A DNA stretch of 64,000 nucleotides from Candidatus Eremiobacterota bacterium (GCA_019235885.1 JAFAKB010000049.1:62001-126000); one strand, 5' to 3'; shown: positions 53,890-62,142, counted from the first letter of the stretch. The notes: generated by a model not told the origin, from the letters alone. Numbers and translations are program-made.

Positions 53890-55476
53890 CTACACGTTGG
53901 CGGTCTGCGCCGCGCGCCCGACCGCGGTCTCTGCCTTTTCGGAGACGAAGTCGCGGAGTGCTTCGGTCAGCAGCTCGGTGTGCTGCGCGGCGCGCCGTTC
54001 GTACGAGATCAGCTCGGCGAAGCCGTTGCGCAGCCCGCGCTCGACCGCGGCGCGGAGCGTCGTGCGATCCGCGTTGCGCAGCCGGCGTTCGGCGTGCATG
54101 GTGAGGATCTCGCGCACGACCCCGCCGAGCGCGAACTCGCGGTAGAGGTACAAGCCGCGCATCGGCGCCGGATCGCGCACGCCGTTCCGCTCGCCGATTG
54201 TCGGATCGAACAGCGGCTGCACGGTTTGCGGCAGGTGTATGCCGATCCATTCGGCGATGATGCACTGCGAGGCCGAGCGCCCGATCGCGTCGACCGCCGC
54301 GGCGCCGAGCTTGACGATCGGCACCTTCGGTCCCATCTCGTTCAGATGGGGTATCCACGGCAGCCCGGCGACGGCCGTATCGAACATCGCCTTGATCTTC
54401 GCGGCCGGCGCGAGCCACATCGCGACGTTGCGGTGATACTCTTTGATCTGCGCGAAGATCTTCTTGCCTTGCGGCGAGGCGTTGAAGCCGAGCGAATCGA
54501 TCGGTTCCGGCGTTCCGAAAGAGAGAGTCGGGCTCACTTCGCCGGTCAGGTTCACGTTGAACCAGTGGTGCCAGGTCGCGTCGGTCGCGACCCGGCCGAC
54601 CGACGCCGCGTGCCCGTCGTACGCCGCGATCACGCCGAACGTCTTCGGGTCGACGGCGCCGAACACCGGGTCGGTGTGCGCGTTCACGGTGGCATCGGCG
54701 ATGATCTCCGGCCGCACCGTTCCGGGCCATTGCACCGTCGTGTACGTGTCCGCCGTGTAGTTGCCGGAGAAGTCTTGCGGCAGCGCGCACTCGCCCTCGT
54801 GCATGTGGTCGGGCAGCACGCTGATCGGACCCTTCGAGCCGCACAGCAGCGCGTGCGGGAACGACTCTTCGACGAACGGGAACGCCGACCAGCCCCACTT
54901 CGGCCGGATCGAGATCGTCTGCGGGCGGTCGTCGGACTGATCGAAGAAGTCCGTGATCCCGTCAGGACCAGGGACCAGGGTGTCGTGACGGTGGTTGCCG
55001 CTCACCGGCGGCGGATCGCCGAGCGGGCCGCCATACTTCCATTTGCGCATCAGACCGGCGCGCAGCAACCCCGCGCCCATCCCCGCGCCGAGCTCGTCGT
55101 GATCGCCGGTCGCGAAGAGGCCGCCGCCGGCATCCATGAACTTGGCGATCGCCGCGTTCTCCTTCGGCGTCAAGTCGGCGCCGTCGTCGCCGAAAACCCA
55201 GATCTCGTCGTACGCCGACAGGTCGACGCCGGCGTTGGCGAAGCCGAAGTTCGGGATGTCGGGCGTGGAGAACATGTCGGTTCCGCGGTGCGCCTTCGTC
55301 ACGTTGAACTGAACCCACCACGGCGACTGGTTCAGCGTGTCGAGCAGGTCGCTTAGGCTGAAGTCCTGATTTTTCGCATACGTGATGCGCTCGCCGTCGG
55401 CGACCATCAAGATGTTCACCTCGACCGGCTGGACCCATGGGTAGGGCCACTGGGGATGGTTGGATCCGAGACCCAT
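53890..55476 (-). CDS. large conserved hypothetical protein (ThuA/GATase-like N-terminal region)
   Basis: 528 residues from ATG 55476 with GAGGAGG eight bases upstream; GTG 55485 would add three residues. No signal peptide. The N-terminal part reads VNILMVADGERITYAKN and, at about 92-130, YDEIWVFGDDGADLTPKENAAIAKFMDAGGGLFATGDHDELG, the pattern of class I GATase/ThuA-like folds. Residues 225-260 and 330-520 are unassigned, the last being helical. I cannot name a function. Confidence 0.72.
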   Translation of the reverse strand: MGLGSNHPQWPYPWVQPVEVNILMVADGERITYAKNQDFSLSDLLDTLNQSPWWVQFNVTKAHRGTDMFSTPDIPNFGFANAGVDLSAYDEIWVFGDDGADLTPKENAAIAKFMDAGGGLFATGDHDELGAGMGAGLLRAGLMRKWKYGGPLGDPPPVSGNHRHDTLVPGPDGITDFFDQSDDRPQTISIRPKWGWSAFPFVEESFPHALLCGSKGPISVLPDHMHEGECALPQDFSGNYTADTYTTVQWPGTVRPEIIADATVNAHTDPVFGAVDPKTFGVIAAYDGHAASVGRVATDATWHHWFNVNLTGEVSPTLSFGTPEPIDSLGFNASPQGKKIFAQIKEYHRNVAMWLAPAAKIKAMFDTAVAGLPWIPHLNEMGPKVPIVKLGAAAVDAIGRSASQCIIAEWIGIHLPQTVQPLFDPTIGERNGVRDPAPMRGLYLYREFALGGVVREILTMHAERRLRNADRTTLRAAVERGLRNGFAELISYERRAAQHTELLTEALRDFVSEKAETAVGRAAQTANV

Positions 55477-55498
55477 ACGAAACACCTCCTCGGGAGAG

Positions 55499-55676
55499 CA
55501 AGAAACCCGCGGAGGACACGGTACGCGCCGCGTCTTACCGGCGGCTTACCGAAATGGGCGCGTAAGCGTTTCGACAGCGTTACGCCGTACGATCGTCGCG
55601 CTCAAGGCGGCGTGCCTTGGTCAGGCGCGCCGGCGGCGCTCTCGCGCGCCAGCACGGCGTGGCAGCGATCGCGGAA
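55499..55676. repeat. diverged duplicate (copy A) of the 3' end and downstream flank of the TonB-like gene
   Basis: About 178 bases that align with 57379-57557 (copy B), including shared CGCGTAAGCGTTTCGACAG and CCCGCGGAG blocks; roughly four fifths of positions match by eye. Copy B spans the end and 3' flank of the TonB-like gene at 57483. The remaining bases up to 55814 show no gene. Confidence 0.75.
55602..55676 (-). pseudogene. C-terminal gene fragment duplicated from the TonB-like protein
   Basis: Within copy A the minus strand encodes FRDRCHAVLARESAAGAPDQ plus GTPP and a stop, matching the C-terminal 24 residues of the protein at 57483-58397 (FRDRCDAVLARERAAGAPDY plus GTPP). No upstream part of the gene is present, so this is a fragment left by duplication or recombination. 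Confidence 0.75.
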
Positions 55677-55814
55677 GCGCGGCGAGAAAGAGTCGTCGGA
55701 TCATCGAATCGCTCCCCATAGAGACGTCCTGAGCCTCGGACCCTTCCCCGCTGTGCCTTCCCTACTGACGCTGCGGTCCTGTTGTGCGCCGACGAACGAA
55801 CTGACGGCGGGGCA

Positions 55815-56933
55815 TCAGTTGATGCATGCGTGATCCACGTCCGAGTACTCGGACTGAACAGCATAGTTCGTTCCGTTGAGGTTCGCAGAATATAGGTAGC
55901 CCACGCAAAGATCGCTGATCTCTTGACCGTTCCTGTAGACGTACCAACTGGAGCCGTCCGGGTCGGTTATCGTCTCGAACATCTCGTGCGAGAGGGTCGA
56001 AGCTGTTGAGTCGATCAGGTCGTCCCCGTTTTGCGTATTCGGGCCGCCGATGACGCCGCATCCGGGTACATCCTGGAACGGCTCTACCGTGTACAAAAGG
56101 TGTACCCCTCCGCCGTAGTCGACGCTGCCATGGTAGGCGCAAAACCTAAACGTGCCCGGGTTGTCAGGCGAGTAGCATGACGACGAAAAGTCAATGCACG
56201 TGTCGAGGTTCGGAGGCAAGAACACGTGGAAAACGTGCCCATAGCCGCGACCCGCGATTTGTGAGGCTTCCCAGACCCACAGCAGGATATCGTCCTGTCC
56301 CATGACCGGGTTTCTGAAACCCGGATTCGACGACAGCAGCAACTGCGTAGCCGAATACGAATTGCCCATCGTGTAACGGTTCGGCGAGTTCAGCCCGACG
56401 TACTGATCGAGATGGCTTATGAACTGGCTTGCACCAAGATCTGTGAGGAATTGCCCGGGTCTTCCCCAGCATGTGCTTGCGCAGCTTTGATAGTTCGTCG
56501 AAATGTAAATGTTATGCGAGGCCGTGCCGCCAACGACCACACCGCCTTCATAGCTTACGTCGAACGGACTGTTGACGAACGTCGAGGGCCGCCTGGCGCG
56601 AACGGACGCCGTCACTCCCGGATGCACGGCAAAGACGTGGACGGGTCCGATCTGAGCGGGTGGAATGGCGGCGCCGGCAGGAAGCGCGAGCGCCGCCACG
56701 TGAGCGTCGCTCTGATCGACGCTGGAAGTAGGAGTGTACGCTGACACTTTGAGCGGCAAAGACGTCGGCGCCAAGCCGCTGCTGGGCGTTGGCGTCGCGG
56801 CGGGTGTGATCGGGGCGGTGGTCGCATTGGCACTCGCTGGATTTTGTGTGGCGGGTACCGCGGAAGAACCGCCTCCGCCACACGATGCCAAACCAAGACA
56901 GACTGCAAGGAGAACGCTGAGCCGATGTCTCAT
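55815..56933 (-). CDS. secreted lipoprotein, EXORDIUM/phosphate-induced-protein-like
   Basis: 372 residues with a lipobox (LASC near residue 18) after a hydrophobic leader, so probably a lipoprotein. A Ser/Thr/Pro/Ala-rich stretch to about 60 precedes the globular part. STLSHEMFETITDPDG near residue 320 and paired cysteines (SCASTCW, DTCIDFSSSCY, FRFCAYHG) match the bacterial relatives of plant EXORDIUM/PHI-1 proteins as I recall them; HExxE could bind metal. G+C is lower than average here. Function unknown. Confidence 0.72.
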   Translation of the reverse strand: MRHRLSVLLAVCLGLASCGGGGSSAVPATQNPASANATTAPITPAATPTPSSGLAPTSLPLKVSAYTPTSSVDQSDAHVAALALPAGAAIPPAQIGPVHVFAVHPGVTASVRARRPSTFVNSPFDVSYEGGVVVGGTASHNIYISTNYQSCASTCWGRPGQFLTDLGASQFISHLDQYVGLNSPNRYTMGNSYSATQLLLSSNPGFRNPVMGQDDILLWVWEASQIAGRGYGHVFHVFLPPNLDTCIDFSSSCYSPDNPGTFRFCAYHGSVDYGGGVHLLYTVEPFQDVPGCGVIGGPNTQNGDDLIDSTASTLSHEMFETITDPDGSSWYVYRNGQEISDLCVGYLYSANLNGTNYAVQSEYSDVDHACIN

Positions 56934-57253
56934 GGTCGTACCTCTAGCCTAAGCAAGTAGCAAGAAAAGGCGAGAGGCGTTAGCCGCTCGCGACCAATCG
57001 CCTTCTGCTGAAGCACCTCAGAAAACGCCTTGACGGATGCTTTACGCTAAAAGCTGTCGCTCTACAGATTCGGCAACGGCGTGCGAGGACCGACGAACCA
57101 GGACACGAGGTCGCGTACTGCCACCGAACGCGACGTTGCACCGCCACGCGGTAATCGGCTCGACACGCTGATCGGACACACCAAGAAGCGTTCTTGGTAG
57201 GCGTCGGAAGACAAAGGGCAGATCCTGCGCCTTCCGTTCCGCTCTCGAAAAGA
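56934..57253. other. intergenic region without recognised features
   Basis: About 320 bases between the EXORDIUM-like gene and the tRNA-Asn terminator. No reading frame, hairpin or repeat convinces me. The receding end may hold the promoter of the lipoprotein gene. Confidence 0.5.
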
Positions 57254-57276
57254 AAACCGCGCCGTAGGCGCGGTTT
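57254..57276 (-). terminator. Rho-independent terminator of tRNA-Asn (copy 1)
   Basis: Minus strand reads AAACCGCGCC-TAC-GGCGCGGTTT then TCT: a perfect ten-base-pair hairpin running into T residues, eight bases beyond the tRNA 3' end. Confidence 0.85.
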
Positions 57277-57283
57277 CTGAAAG

Positions 57284-57356
57284 CTCCCGGAGTTGGACTC
57301 GAACCAACGACCCGCTGATTAACAGTCAGCCGCTCTACCGGCTGAGCTATCCGGGA
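57284..57356 (-). tRNA. tRNA-Asn (anticodon GTT), copy 1
   Basis: 73 bases with seven-pair acceptor TCCCGGA/TCCGGGA and discriminator G, D-arm AGCTCAGCCGGTAGAGC, anticodon stem-loop CTGACTGTTAATCAG (GTT) and T-arm GTTCGAGTC. The 3' CCA is not encoded. It differs from copy 2 at one base (GAGCG versus GAGCA). Confidence 0.97.
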
Positions 57357-57378
57357 CCAACTTGCCACGGTGGGCAAG

Positions 57379-57557
57379 GAAAGAACCCGCGGAGTAGACG
57401 GTAGGCGCAGCGTCTTGCTGGCGGCTTACCGGCATCGGCGCGTAAGCGTTTCGACAGTGGCACCCCGCACGATGGTCGCGCCTTACGGCGGCGTGCCGTA
57501 GTCGGGCGCACCGGCCGCGCGCTCGCGCGCGAGCACGGCGTCGCAGCGGTCACGGAA
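57379..57557. repeat. repeat copy B overlapping the 3' end of the TonB-like gene
   Basis: Partner of the repeat at 55499-55676; it covers the last 25 codons of the TonB-like gene and its 3' flank up to the tRNA-Asn 5' side. Confidence 0.75.
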
Positions 57558-58397
57558 GTAATAACATACCTGGCGCGAGAGCGCGAAGACTTCTGCGAGA
57601 TGGAAGCCGGGCGGGGGCGGCTGCGCCGGGAAGTTCTCGTTCGGCCGCGGCGTGTGGCCGCGCGGGTACACGAACGGCCACGGAAACGCGACCGTCTCCG
57701 TGTAGCCGTCGTCGTAGCGCACGCGGCACTGCCAGTAGATGTACGTGTAGTTCCCGCGCGTTTGCTCGTCCAGGTTGTCGCACAAACCGCCGCCGCCGAG
57801 AACGTCGGCCGGATAGCCGGTCGTGAGCGCTTTATAGCGCTTCATCGTCGATGCGGTTCCGGTGCCGGTCCCGCCCGTCTGCGGCGGCCCCTCGGCGATG
57901 GCGCGCTGCGCCGAAGCGATGGCCCCGCGAAACTGCGCGTCGAGCGATGCGAGCTGACTCGCGGAGTACGCAACGTGCGCCGGGGCGGCGATCTGCCGCG
58001 GCTGGGGACTCGCATGCGGAACGGTGCGCGCAAGCTCGTGCGGCGCGATAGGGTGCGGCGGCGGTCGTCGCACGGCGACGCTGCGCGGTGCCGTCGCCAG
58101 CCGTGGCACTGCGGGCGCGGCGCTGGGACGCGGCAGCGGCGTCGGCGTGGGCAGTGGGGCCGGAGTCGGCGGTGCCGGCGTGGGCGTCGGGACCGGCGTC
58201 GGAACGACGTGCTCGACGGTGATCCGCTGCGCGCCGGCGACCTCTTCCCGTGCCGTCTCCAAGCGCGGAAGCCGCGCCAAGATGCTACCGCCGAACGCGT
58301 GTAGGAGAACCGAGGCCGCCAGGGCGGCGAGCAGCCCGCGCCGGCGGCGGCCGGTACGGGCGGGGAAAAGCTGCAATCGAGGGCGGGGATCGGTCAC
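57483..58397 (-). CDS. TonB-like proline-rich protein
   Basis: 304 residues. A basic N-terminus and one hydrophobic anchor (GLLAALAASVLLHAFG), then a long Pro/Thr/Ala stretch (about 65-150) as in energy-transducing TonB proteins. The C-terminal domain, from about 190, has YPADVLGGGGLCDNLDEQTRG and YIYWQCRVRYDDGYTETV with four cysteines, and does not look like a standard TonB C-domain. It may span the periplasm, with an unknown partner. Its 3' end is the source of a nearby duplicate fragment. Confidence 0.65.
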   Translation of the reverse strand: MTDPRPRLQLFPARTGRRRRGLLAALAASVLLHAFGGSILARLPRLETAREEVAGAQRITVEHVVPTPVPTPTPAPPTPAPLPTPTPLPRPSAAPAVPRLATAPRSVAVRRPPPHPIAPHELARTVPHASPQPRQIAAPAHVAYSASQLASLDAQFRGAIASAQRAIAEGPPQTGGTGTGTASTMKRYKALTTGYPADVLGGGGLCDNLDEQTRGNYTYIYWQCRVRYDDGYTETVAFPWPFVYPRGHTPRPNENFPAQPPPPGFHLAEVFALSRQVCYYFRDRCDAVLARERAAGAPDYGTPP

Positions 58398-58454
58398 GGA
58401 AACTCAGCCATCATCGGCGCCAACCCTCGGATGACCCGCAGAACGAGCGCAGCG

Positions 58455-59009
58455 TTACGGTTGGCTCTCGGTCCCGGCCGAGCCGGCATACCGGTAGACG
58501 AGCGTCCCCGGATCGTCCGCGTCAGCCGGCCACATCACGACGAAACCGCTCTTCTCGAGAATACGGCGCGACGCCGCGTTCGTGGCGCGCACCGTGGCGA
58601 CGATCTCCGGAACGCCGAGCGCCTTTGCGGTGCTGGTGAGAACCGCGGCCAGCTCGCTGCCGTAGCCGCTTCCCCAGCACTCGGGTCGCAGCGCATAGCC
58701 GATCGCGATCGCTCCCGGTCGAGCGGACGGAAAGAAGCCCGCGAATCCGATGAACTGACCCTCCGGCGTTCGCACGATGTAGTCGCCCGCACCGTGTTCA
58801 TCCCAGTACGCGACCCGGCGCCGCGCGCGAGCTTCCGTCTCTTCGCGCGTGTACGTCTTGCCGAACAGCCACCGCTGCACCGTTTCATCCCGGTCGATCA
58901 CCGCAAGCTCGTCCAAGTGCTCCATCGTGAAACGCTCGCACACGAGCCGCGCCGTCCGTAACACCGGCGGCGCAACGACGCGCACTACCTCGGTCGAGTC
59001 ACCGTTCAC
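58455..59009 (-). CDS. GNAT-family N-acetyltransferase (RimJ/RimL-like)
   Basis: 184 residues from GTG 59009, which has GGAGG five bases upstream. RimJ-type pattern: VLRTARLVCERFTMEHLDEL, IGYALRPECWGSGYGSELAAVL (acetyl-CoA loop), and ATNAASRRILEKSGF. The family acetylates protein N-termini or small amines; the substrate is not evident. An upstream ATG at 59141 would add sequence without GNAT similarity and run through the PadR operator. Confidence 0.86.
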   Translation of the reverse strand: MNGDSTEVVRVVAPPVLRTARLVCERFTMEHLDELAVIDRDETVQRWLFGKTYTREETEARARRRVAYWDEHGAGDYIVRTPEGQFIGFAGFFPSARPGAIAIGYALRPECWGSGYGSELAAVLTSTAKALGVPEIVATVRATNAASRRILEKSGFVVMWPADADDPGTLVYRYAGSAGTESQP

Positions 59010-59090
59010 AGCACCCTCCGTTCCGGCTGTTTCCTTCCAGCCCCTTGAGGCCGCCACGTGAAGCTTGACGACCGCGAGAATGCCGTGTAG

Positions 59091-59109
59091 TATATCGCTA
59101 GGCGATATA
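59091..59109. promoter_or_regulatory. candidate PadR operator palindrome
   Basis: Perfect inverted repeat TATATCGC-TAG-GCGATATA sixteen bases before the padR start, in the divergent region facing the GNAT gene. Dyads of this TATATCGC type are typical PadR-binding sites, so autoregulation is likely. Confidence 0.65.
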
Positions 59110-59124
59110 CCGTGAGACGATGTA

Positions 59125-59454
59125 ATGGCGAGTGATGACCCCATCCAGTTTCAGCCCGTGTTGTTGATCTTGATAAGCCTTGCGGACAAGCCGAAGCATG
59201 GCTATGCGATCATGCAAGACGTTCGATCGCTGACGGGATGGGAGATGCGTCCCGGGACGCTGTACGGTGCGCTGGGGCGGATGGATCGCTCCGGATGGAT
59301 CGAGGAAGCCCAGACGGCGGACTATCGCCGTCGTCCATACGCTTTGACGGCGGCCGGCCGTCAGGAGCTGCGCCACCAACTTGAGGTTCTCGAAACGCTG
59401 ACGCGTGAAGCGGCGAAGCGCGTCAAGTCCAGACCGCTGCGGAGGAGAGCATAA
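59125..59454 (+). CDS. PadR-family transcriptional regulator
   Basis: 109 residues. Winged helix: PVLLILISLADKPKHGYAIM, WEMRPGTLYGALGRMDRSGWIEE, YRRRPYALTAAGRQELRHQL, then a dimerisation helix. It overlaps the downstream VOC gene by one base (TAATG), so it probably controls that gene, and perhaps the divergent GNAT gene, from the palindrome just upstream. Confidence 0.92.
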   Translation: MASDDPIQFQPVLLILISLADKPKHGYAIMQDVRSLTGWEMRPGTLYGALGRMDRSGWIEEAQTADYRRRPYALTAAGRQELRHQLEVLETLTREAAKRVKSRPLRRRA

Positions 59455-59831
59455 TGCAACACATTGCGTCGAAGCAGACCAGGTTCAACCACGCTTTCGT
59501 GACGATTCACGTTGCCGACATGCAACAGTCAATCGAGTTCTACGCGGTGGGGCTCGGCCTCAAGGTCAAGTCGCGCTATGGCGACGAGTTCGCGGTGATC
59601 GAGGGGCCGGGAATCATGATCGGCTTGCATCCTGCGACCGATGCGGCGCCCGCGGGAGCGGTATCGATCGGCTTCAGCGTCGACGACGTGGAAGAAGGGC
59701 GCGAGCAACTGCGGAGCCGGGGAATTGCGACCGAAGGCGACATTGTGGTCGACGCGCCGATGCGCTTCGTGTTCCTGAAAGATCCGGACGGCACGCAGCT
59801 CTACCTGGCCGAGCAAAGCGAATTTACGTAA
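59454..59831 (+). CDS. VOC-family (glyoxalase/bleomycin-resistance-like) protein
   Basis: 125 residues: FNHAFVTIHVADMQQSIEFYAVGLG at the N-terminus (metal His), VIEGPGIMIGLHP, and FVFLKDPDGTQLYLAEQ (metal Glu) at the C-terminus. Cytoplasmic; substrate unknown. GGAGGAGAG precedes its start. Coupled to padR, so possibly an inducible detoxifying or resistance protein. Confidence 0.87.
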   Translation: MQHIASKQTRFNHAFVTIHVADMQQSIEFYAVGLGLKVKSRYGDEFAVIEGPGIMIGLHPATDAAPAGAVSIGFSVDDVEEGREQLRSRGIATEGDIVVDAPMRFVFLKDPDGTQLYLAEQSEFT

Positions 59832-59941
59832 AATGCGAGTCGCATAGCGCACTCGTCCGGAACGCGTAAGCTGTTTGCCCAGAACTCCGCCAATACACAC
59901 GAAGGGACCCAGCAGTTCGCTGAATCCCTTAGTAAAAGTGG

Positions 59942-60014
59942 CTCCCGGAGTTGGACTCGAACCAACGACCCGCTGATTAACAGTCAGCTGCTCTACCGGC
60001 TGAGCTATCCGGGA
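59942..60014 (-). tRNA. tRNA-Asn (anticodon GTT), copy 2
   Basis: 73 bases, same structure as copy 1 (acceptor TCCCGGA/TCCGGGA, anticodon loop TGTTAAT), with one substitution (A instead of G before the anticodon stem). Downstream (minus strand) a weak hairpin, AAGGGA/TCCCTT at 59902-59930, lacks a T tract. Confidence 0.97.
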
Positions 60015-60119
60015 CCGACTCGCCACGATTCGCGGGGCCCGAGAGATTTCCCGCCGCGGGACGAGGACTCAGGTGGCCGGTCGTCCAATCGAGCGGCTAC
60101 CATGCTTTCGTAGATTCCC

Positions 60120-60139
60120 CCGCGCCGGCTCCGGCGCGG
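60120..60139. repeat. perfect hairpin in the MFS 5' leader
   Basis: CCGCGCCGG-CT-CCGGCGCGG: nine perfect pairs with a two-base spacer, about 48 bases before the MFS start. With no T run after it, a regulatory dyad or leader hairpin is likelier than a terminator. Confidence 0.55.
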
Positions 60140-60187
60140 ACACGTGCAGCCTCCTCTCGCCCTCTCCGCACGCTTTGGGAATCCGTC

Positions 60188-61411
60188 ATGGCCACCGCAA
60201 CCGCTCGCCCGGCGAGCGTCTTCTCGTCCTCTGCATTCAGCCGCTTCTACGCGGGTCAAGCGCTCAGCTTTCTGGGCGACGGCCTCCGCACGCTCGCGAT
60301 CCCGCTGCTCGTGTTCCGGCTGACCGGCTCGGCGACGGCGATCGGCTGGACGTGGGCGCTCGAGCTCTTCCCGTACGCGTTCGTCAGCGTGATCGCCGGC
60401 TCGCTCGGCGACCGGGTCGACCGCCGCCGCCTCATGCTGGCGTGCGACGGCGTGCGCTTCGCCATCATGGCGCTTTTCGCGCTGCTCTTCGCGACCGGCC
60501 ATCTGACGGTCTCGATGATCTACGGCGGCACGTTTCTGCTCGCGGTCGCCGGCGCGATGTTCCTCGGCGCGCAGACGCCTTCGCTGCCGTATCTCCTCGG
60601 AAAGGATCGGGTGAAGGGAGCGGTCGCCGCGCTCAACGCGACCGAACAAGCCGTCGGGCTGGTCGCGCCGCCGGTCGGCGGCGTGCTGTTCGCGCTGGTC
60701 GGCCCGTTGCCCGCGCTCGCGATCAACGCGGCCACCTACCTCACCTCGCAGCTCGCCGTCGCGTCGGTTGAGACGTTCGGCCCGGACGTGCAGCGCGGGC
60801 TGCCCTCGCTGCGCGAGCTGGTGAGCGACATCGCGAGCGGCGCGCACTTTCTGTTCGCTGAGAAGGCGATGGCGATTCTCTCGTTCTCGAGCTGCTGGTT
60901 CAACTTCATCGGGTCGGTCGGTTTCGTCGCGCTGATCCCGTATTTCAAGCGTGAGTTCGCCGCGGGCGATCAGCTCGTCGGGATCGCGTTCGGCTGCTTG
61001 GCGGCCGGCGCGATGGTCGGCGCGTTCGTCGCCGGGCGCACGCACTGGCCGTTCGGCCCATCGGTGCTCGCGCTGTACTTCGTCGACGGGCTCACCTGGC
61101 TGCCGCTGCCGTATACGCACTCGCTGTGGACGGCGATCGCGCTGCTCACGTTCTCGAGCCTGTGCGCCGGGTACGTGGTCACCTCGATCATCGCGTGGCG
61201 GCTGCGCGTCATCCCGGAAGAGATGGTCGGCCGGGTGTTCGGCGTCGTGCGGCTCGTCGTGCTGGCCGGCATCGTGCCGGGTTCGATCCTCAGCGGCTGG
61301 ACCGCCGATCACCTCGGCGTGCGCACGACGATGCTGATCTCCGCGGTCGGCTTCATGGCGTACACGCTCGTCATCGCGTTCTCGCGCACCGTGCGAGCCG
61401 AGCGGCGGTGA
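60188..61411 (+). CDS. MFS transporter (EntS/Bcr-like exporter family)
   Basis: 407 residues, about twelve helices. FYAGQALSFLGDGLRTLAIPLLVFRLTGSATAIGW at the start, the conserved loop GSLGDRVDRRRLMLACDGVR between TM2 and TM3, and VGRVFGVVRLVVLAGIVPGS in the C-terminal half mark the MFS_3/EntS-like group, which exports siderophores, macrolides or other drugs. Substrate unknown. Convergent with mtnC. Confidence 0.88.
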   Translation: MATATARPASVFSSSAFSRFYAGQALSFLGDGLRTLAIPLLVFRLTGSATAIGWTWALELFPYAFVSVIAGSLGDRVDRRRLMLACDGVRFAIMALFALLFATGHLTVSMIYGGTFLLAVAGAMFLGAQTPSLPYLLGKDRVKGAVAALNATEQAVGLVAPPVGGVLFALVGPLPALAINAATYLTSQLAVASVETFGPDVQRGLPSLRELVSDIASGAHFLFAEKAMAILSFSSCWFNFIGSVGFVALIPYFKREFAAGDQLVGIAFGCLAAGAMVGAFVAGRTHWPFGPSVLALYFVDGLTWLPLPYTHSLWTAIALLTFSSLCAGYVVTSIIAWRLRVIPEEMVGRVFGVVRLVVLAGIVPGSILSGWTADHLGVRTTMLISAVGFMAYTLVIAFSRTVRAERR

Positions 61412-61433
61412 CCCTTCGACAAGCTCAGGGCGA
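61412..61433. repeat. dispersed palindromic repeat half-site (TTCGACAAGCTCAGGG type)
   Basis: TTCGACAAGCTCAGGG with flanking CCC/CGA, a short repeat I know from many bacterial genomes (it translates as RPELVEG or FDKLR peptides). It occupies the 13 bases between the MFS and mtnC genes and supplies the mtnC stop codon (TGA at 61425-61427). Confidence 0.6.
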
Positions 61434-62141
61434 CCCGAACGTGATGTCGATCTCGTCGAACGACGTTGCGCTCGGGTGGGTCGTCGTCCCGCCGGGCGGC
61501 GTGTCGGCGGGGCGCAGCAGACGAATCGTCGGCATCCCCGCCGCGCGCGCCGCATCCAGCTCCGCATCGACGTCGCTCAGGAAAAGAATGTCGCCCGGCT
61601 CGAGGCCGATCGCCCGCGCGATCGCTTCGTACGAGCGCGCCTCGCGCTTCGGGCCGGTCGTAGTGTCGAAGTAGCCGCTGAAGAGCGCGCTCAGATCGCC
61701 CTGGTCGCTGTGCGCGAACAGCTCGCGCTGCGCTTCGACGGAGCCGGACGAATAGACGTACAGCTTCAGCCTTGCCGCATGCCAGCGGCGCAGGCCCGCG
61801 GCCGCGTCGGGGTAGACATGTCCCCGCAGGCCGGTCTGCGCGTAGCCTTCGGCCCAGATCAGACCCTGCAGCGTCTTGAGCGGCGTCGCCTTGCGATCTT
61901 CGGCGATCCAGGCGTGCAGGTGCGCGAGGACCGTCGCGTCGCTTACGTCCGCTTCTTCGCCCGCGAGCCGCGCCGCCTCGCGCATCGCCTGGGCCACGTG
62001 CGGATCTTCTCGATGCGCGGCGACGTAGGCGTCGAGATGCTCGTCGGCATACGGAAAGAGGACGTCGTGCACGAACGCGATCGTGCTCGTCGTCCCCTCG
62101 ATGTCGACCAGCACCGCGCGGGCCGCGGCGCGCGCCGTCAA
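61425..62141 (-). CDS. mtnC: acireductone synthase (enolase-phosphatase E1) MtnC
   Basis: 238 residues, HAD-superfamily: motif I VLVDIEGTTSTIAFV (DIEGT is characteristic of MtnC), LYVYSSGSVEAQRELF (motif II), GPKREARSY (motif III Lys), and DILFLSDVDAELDAA (motif IV). It enolises and dephosphorylates 2,3-diketo-5-methylthiopentyl-1-P in methionine salvage. Third gene of mtnBDC, one base after mtnD. Its last codons lie in a dispersed repeat. Confidence 0.94.
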   Translation of the reverse strand: MTARAAARAVLVDIEGTTSTIAFVHDVLFPYADEHLDAYVAAHREDPHVAQAMREAARLAGEEADVSDATVLAHLHAWIAEDRKATPLKTLQGLIWAEGYAQTGLRGHVYPDAAAGLRRWHAARLKLYVYSSGSVEAQRELFAHSDQGDLSALFSGYFDTTTGPKREARSYEAIARAIGLEPGDILFLSDVDAELDAARAAGMPTIRLLRPADTPPGGTTTHPSATSFDEIDITFGSP

Positions 62142-62142
62142 G

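Noticed and set aside
57062-57377. Minus-strand open frame over tRNA-Asn
   Set aside because: It translates the tRNA gene itself (the VERLTVNQRVVGSSPTPG type peptide), a well-known artefact.
60005-61567. 520-codon minus-strand frame over the MFS gene
   Set aside because: Highly charged shadow frame; the MFS protein has clear transmembrane and family motifs.
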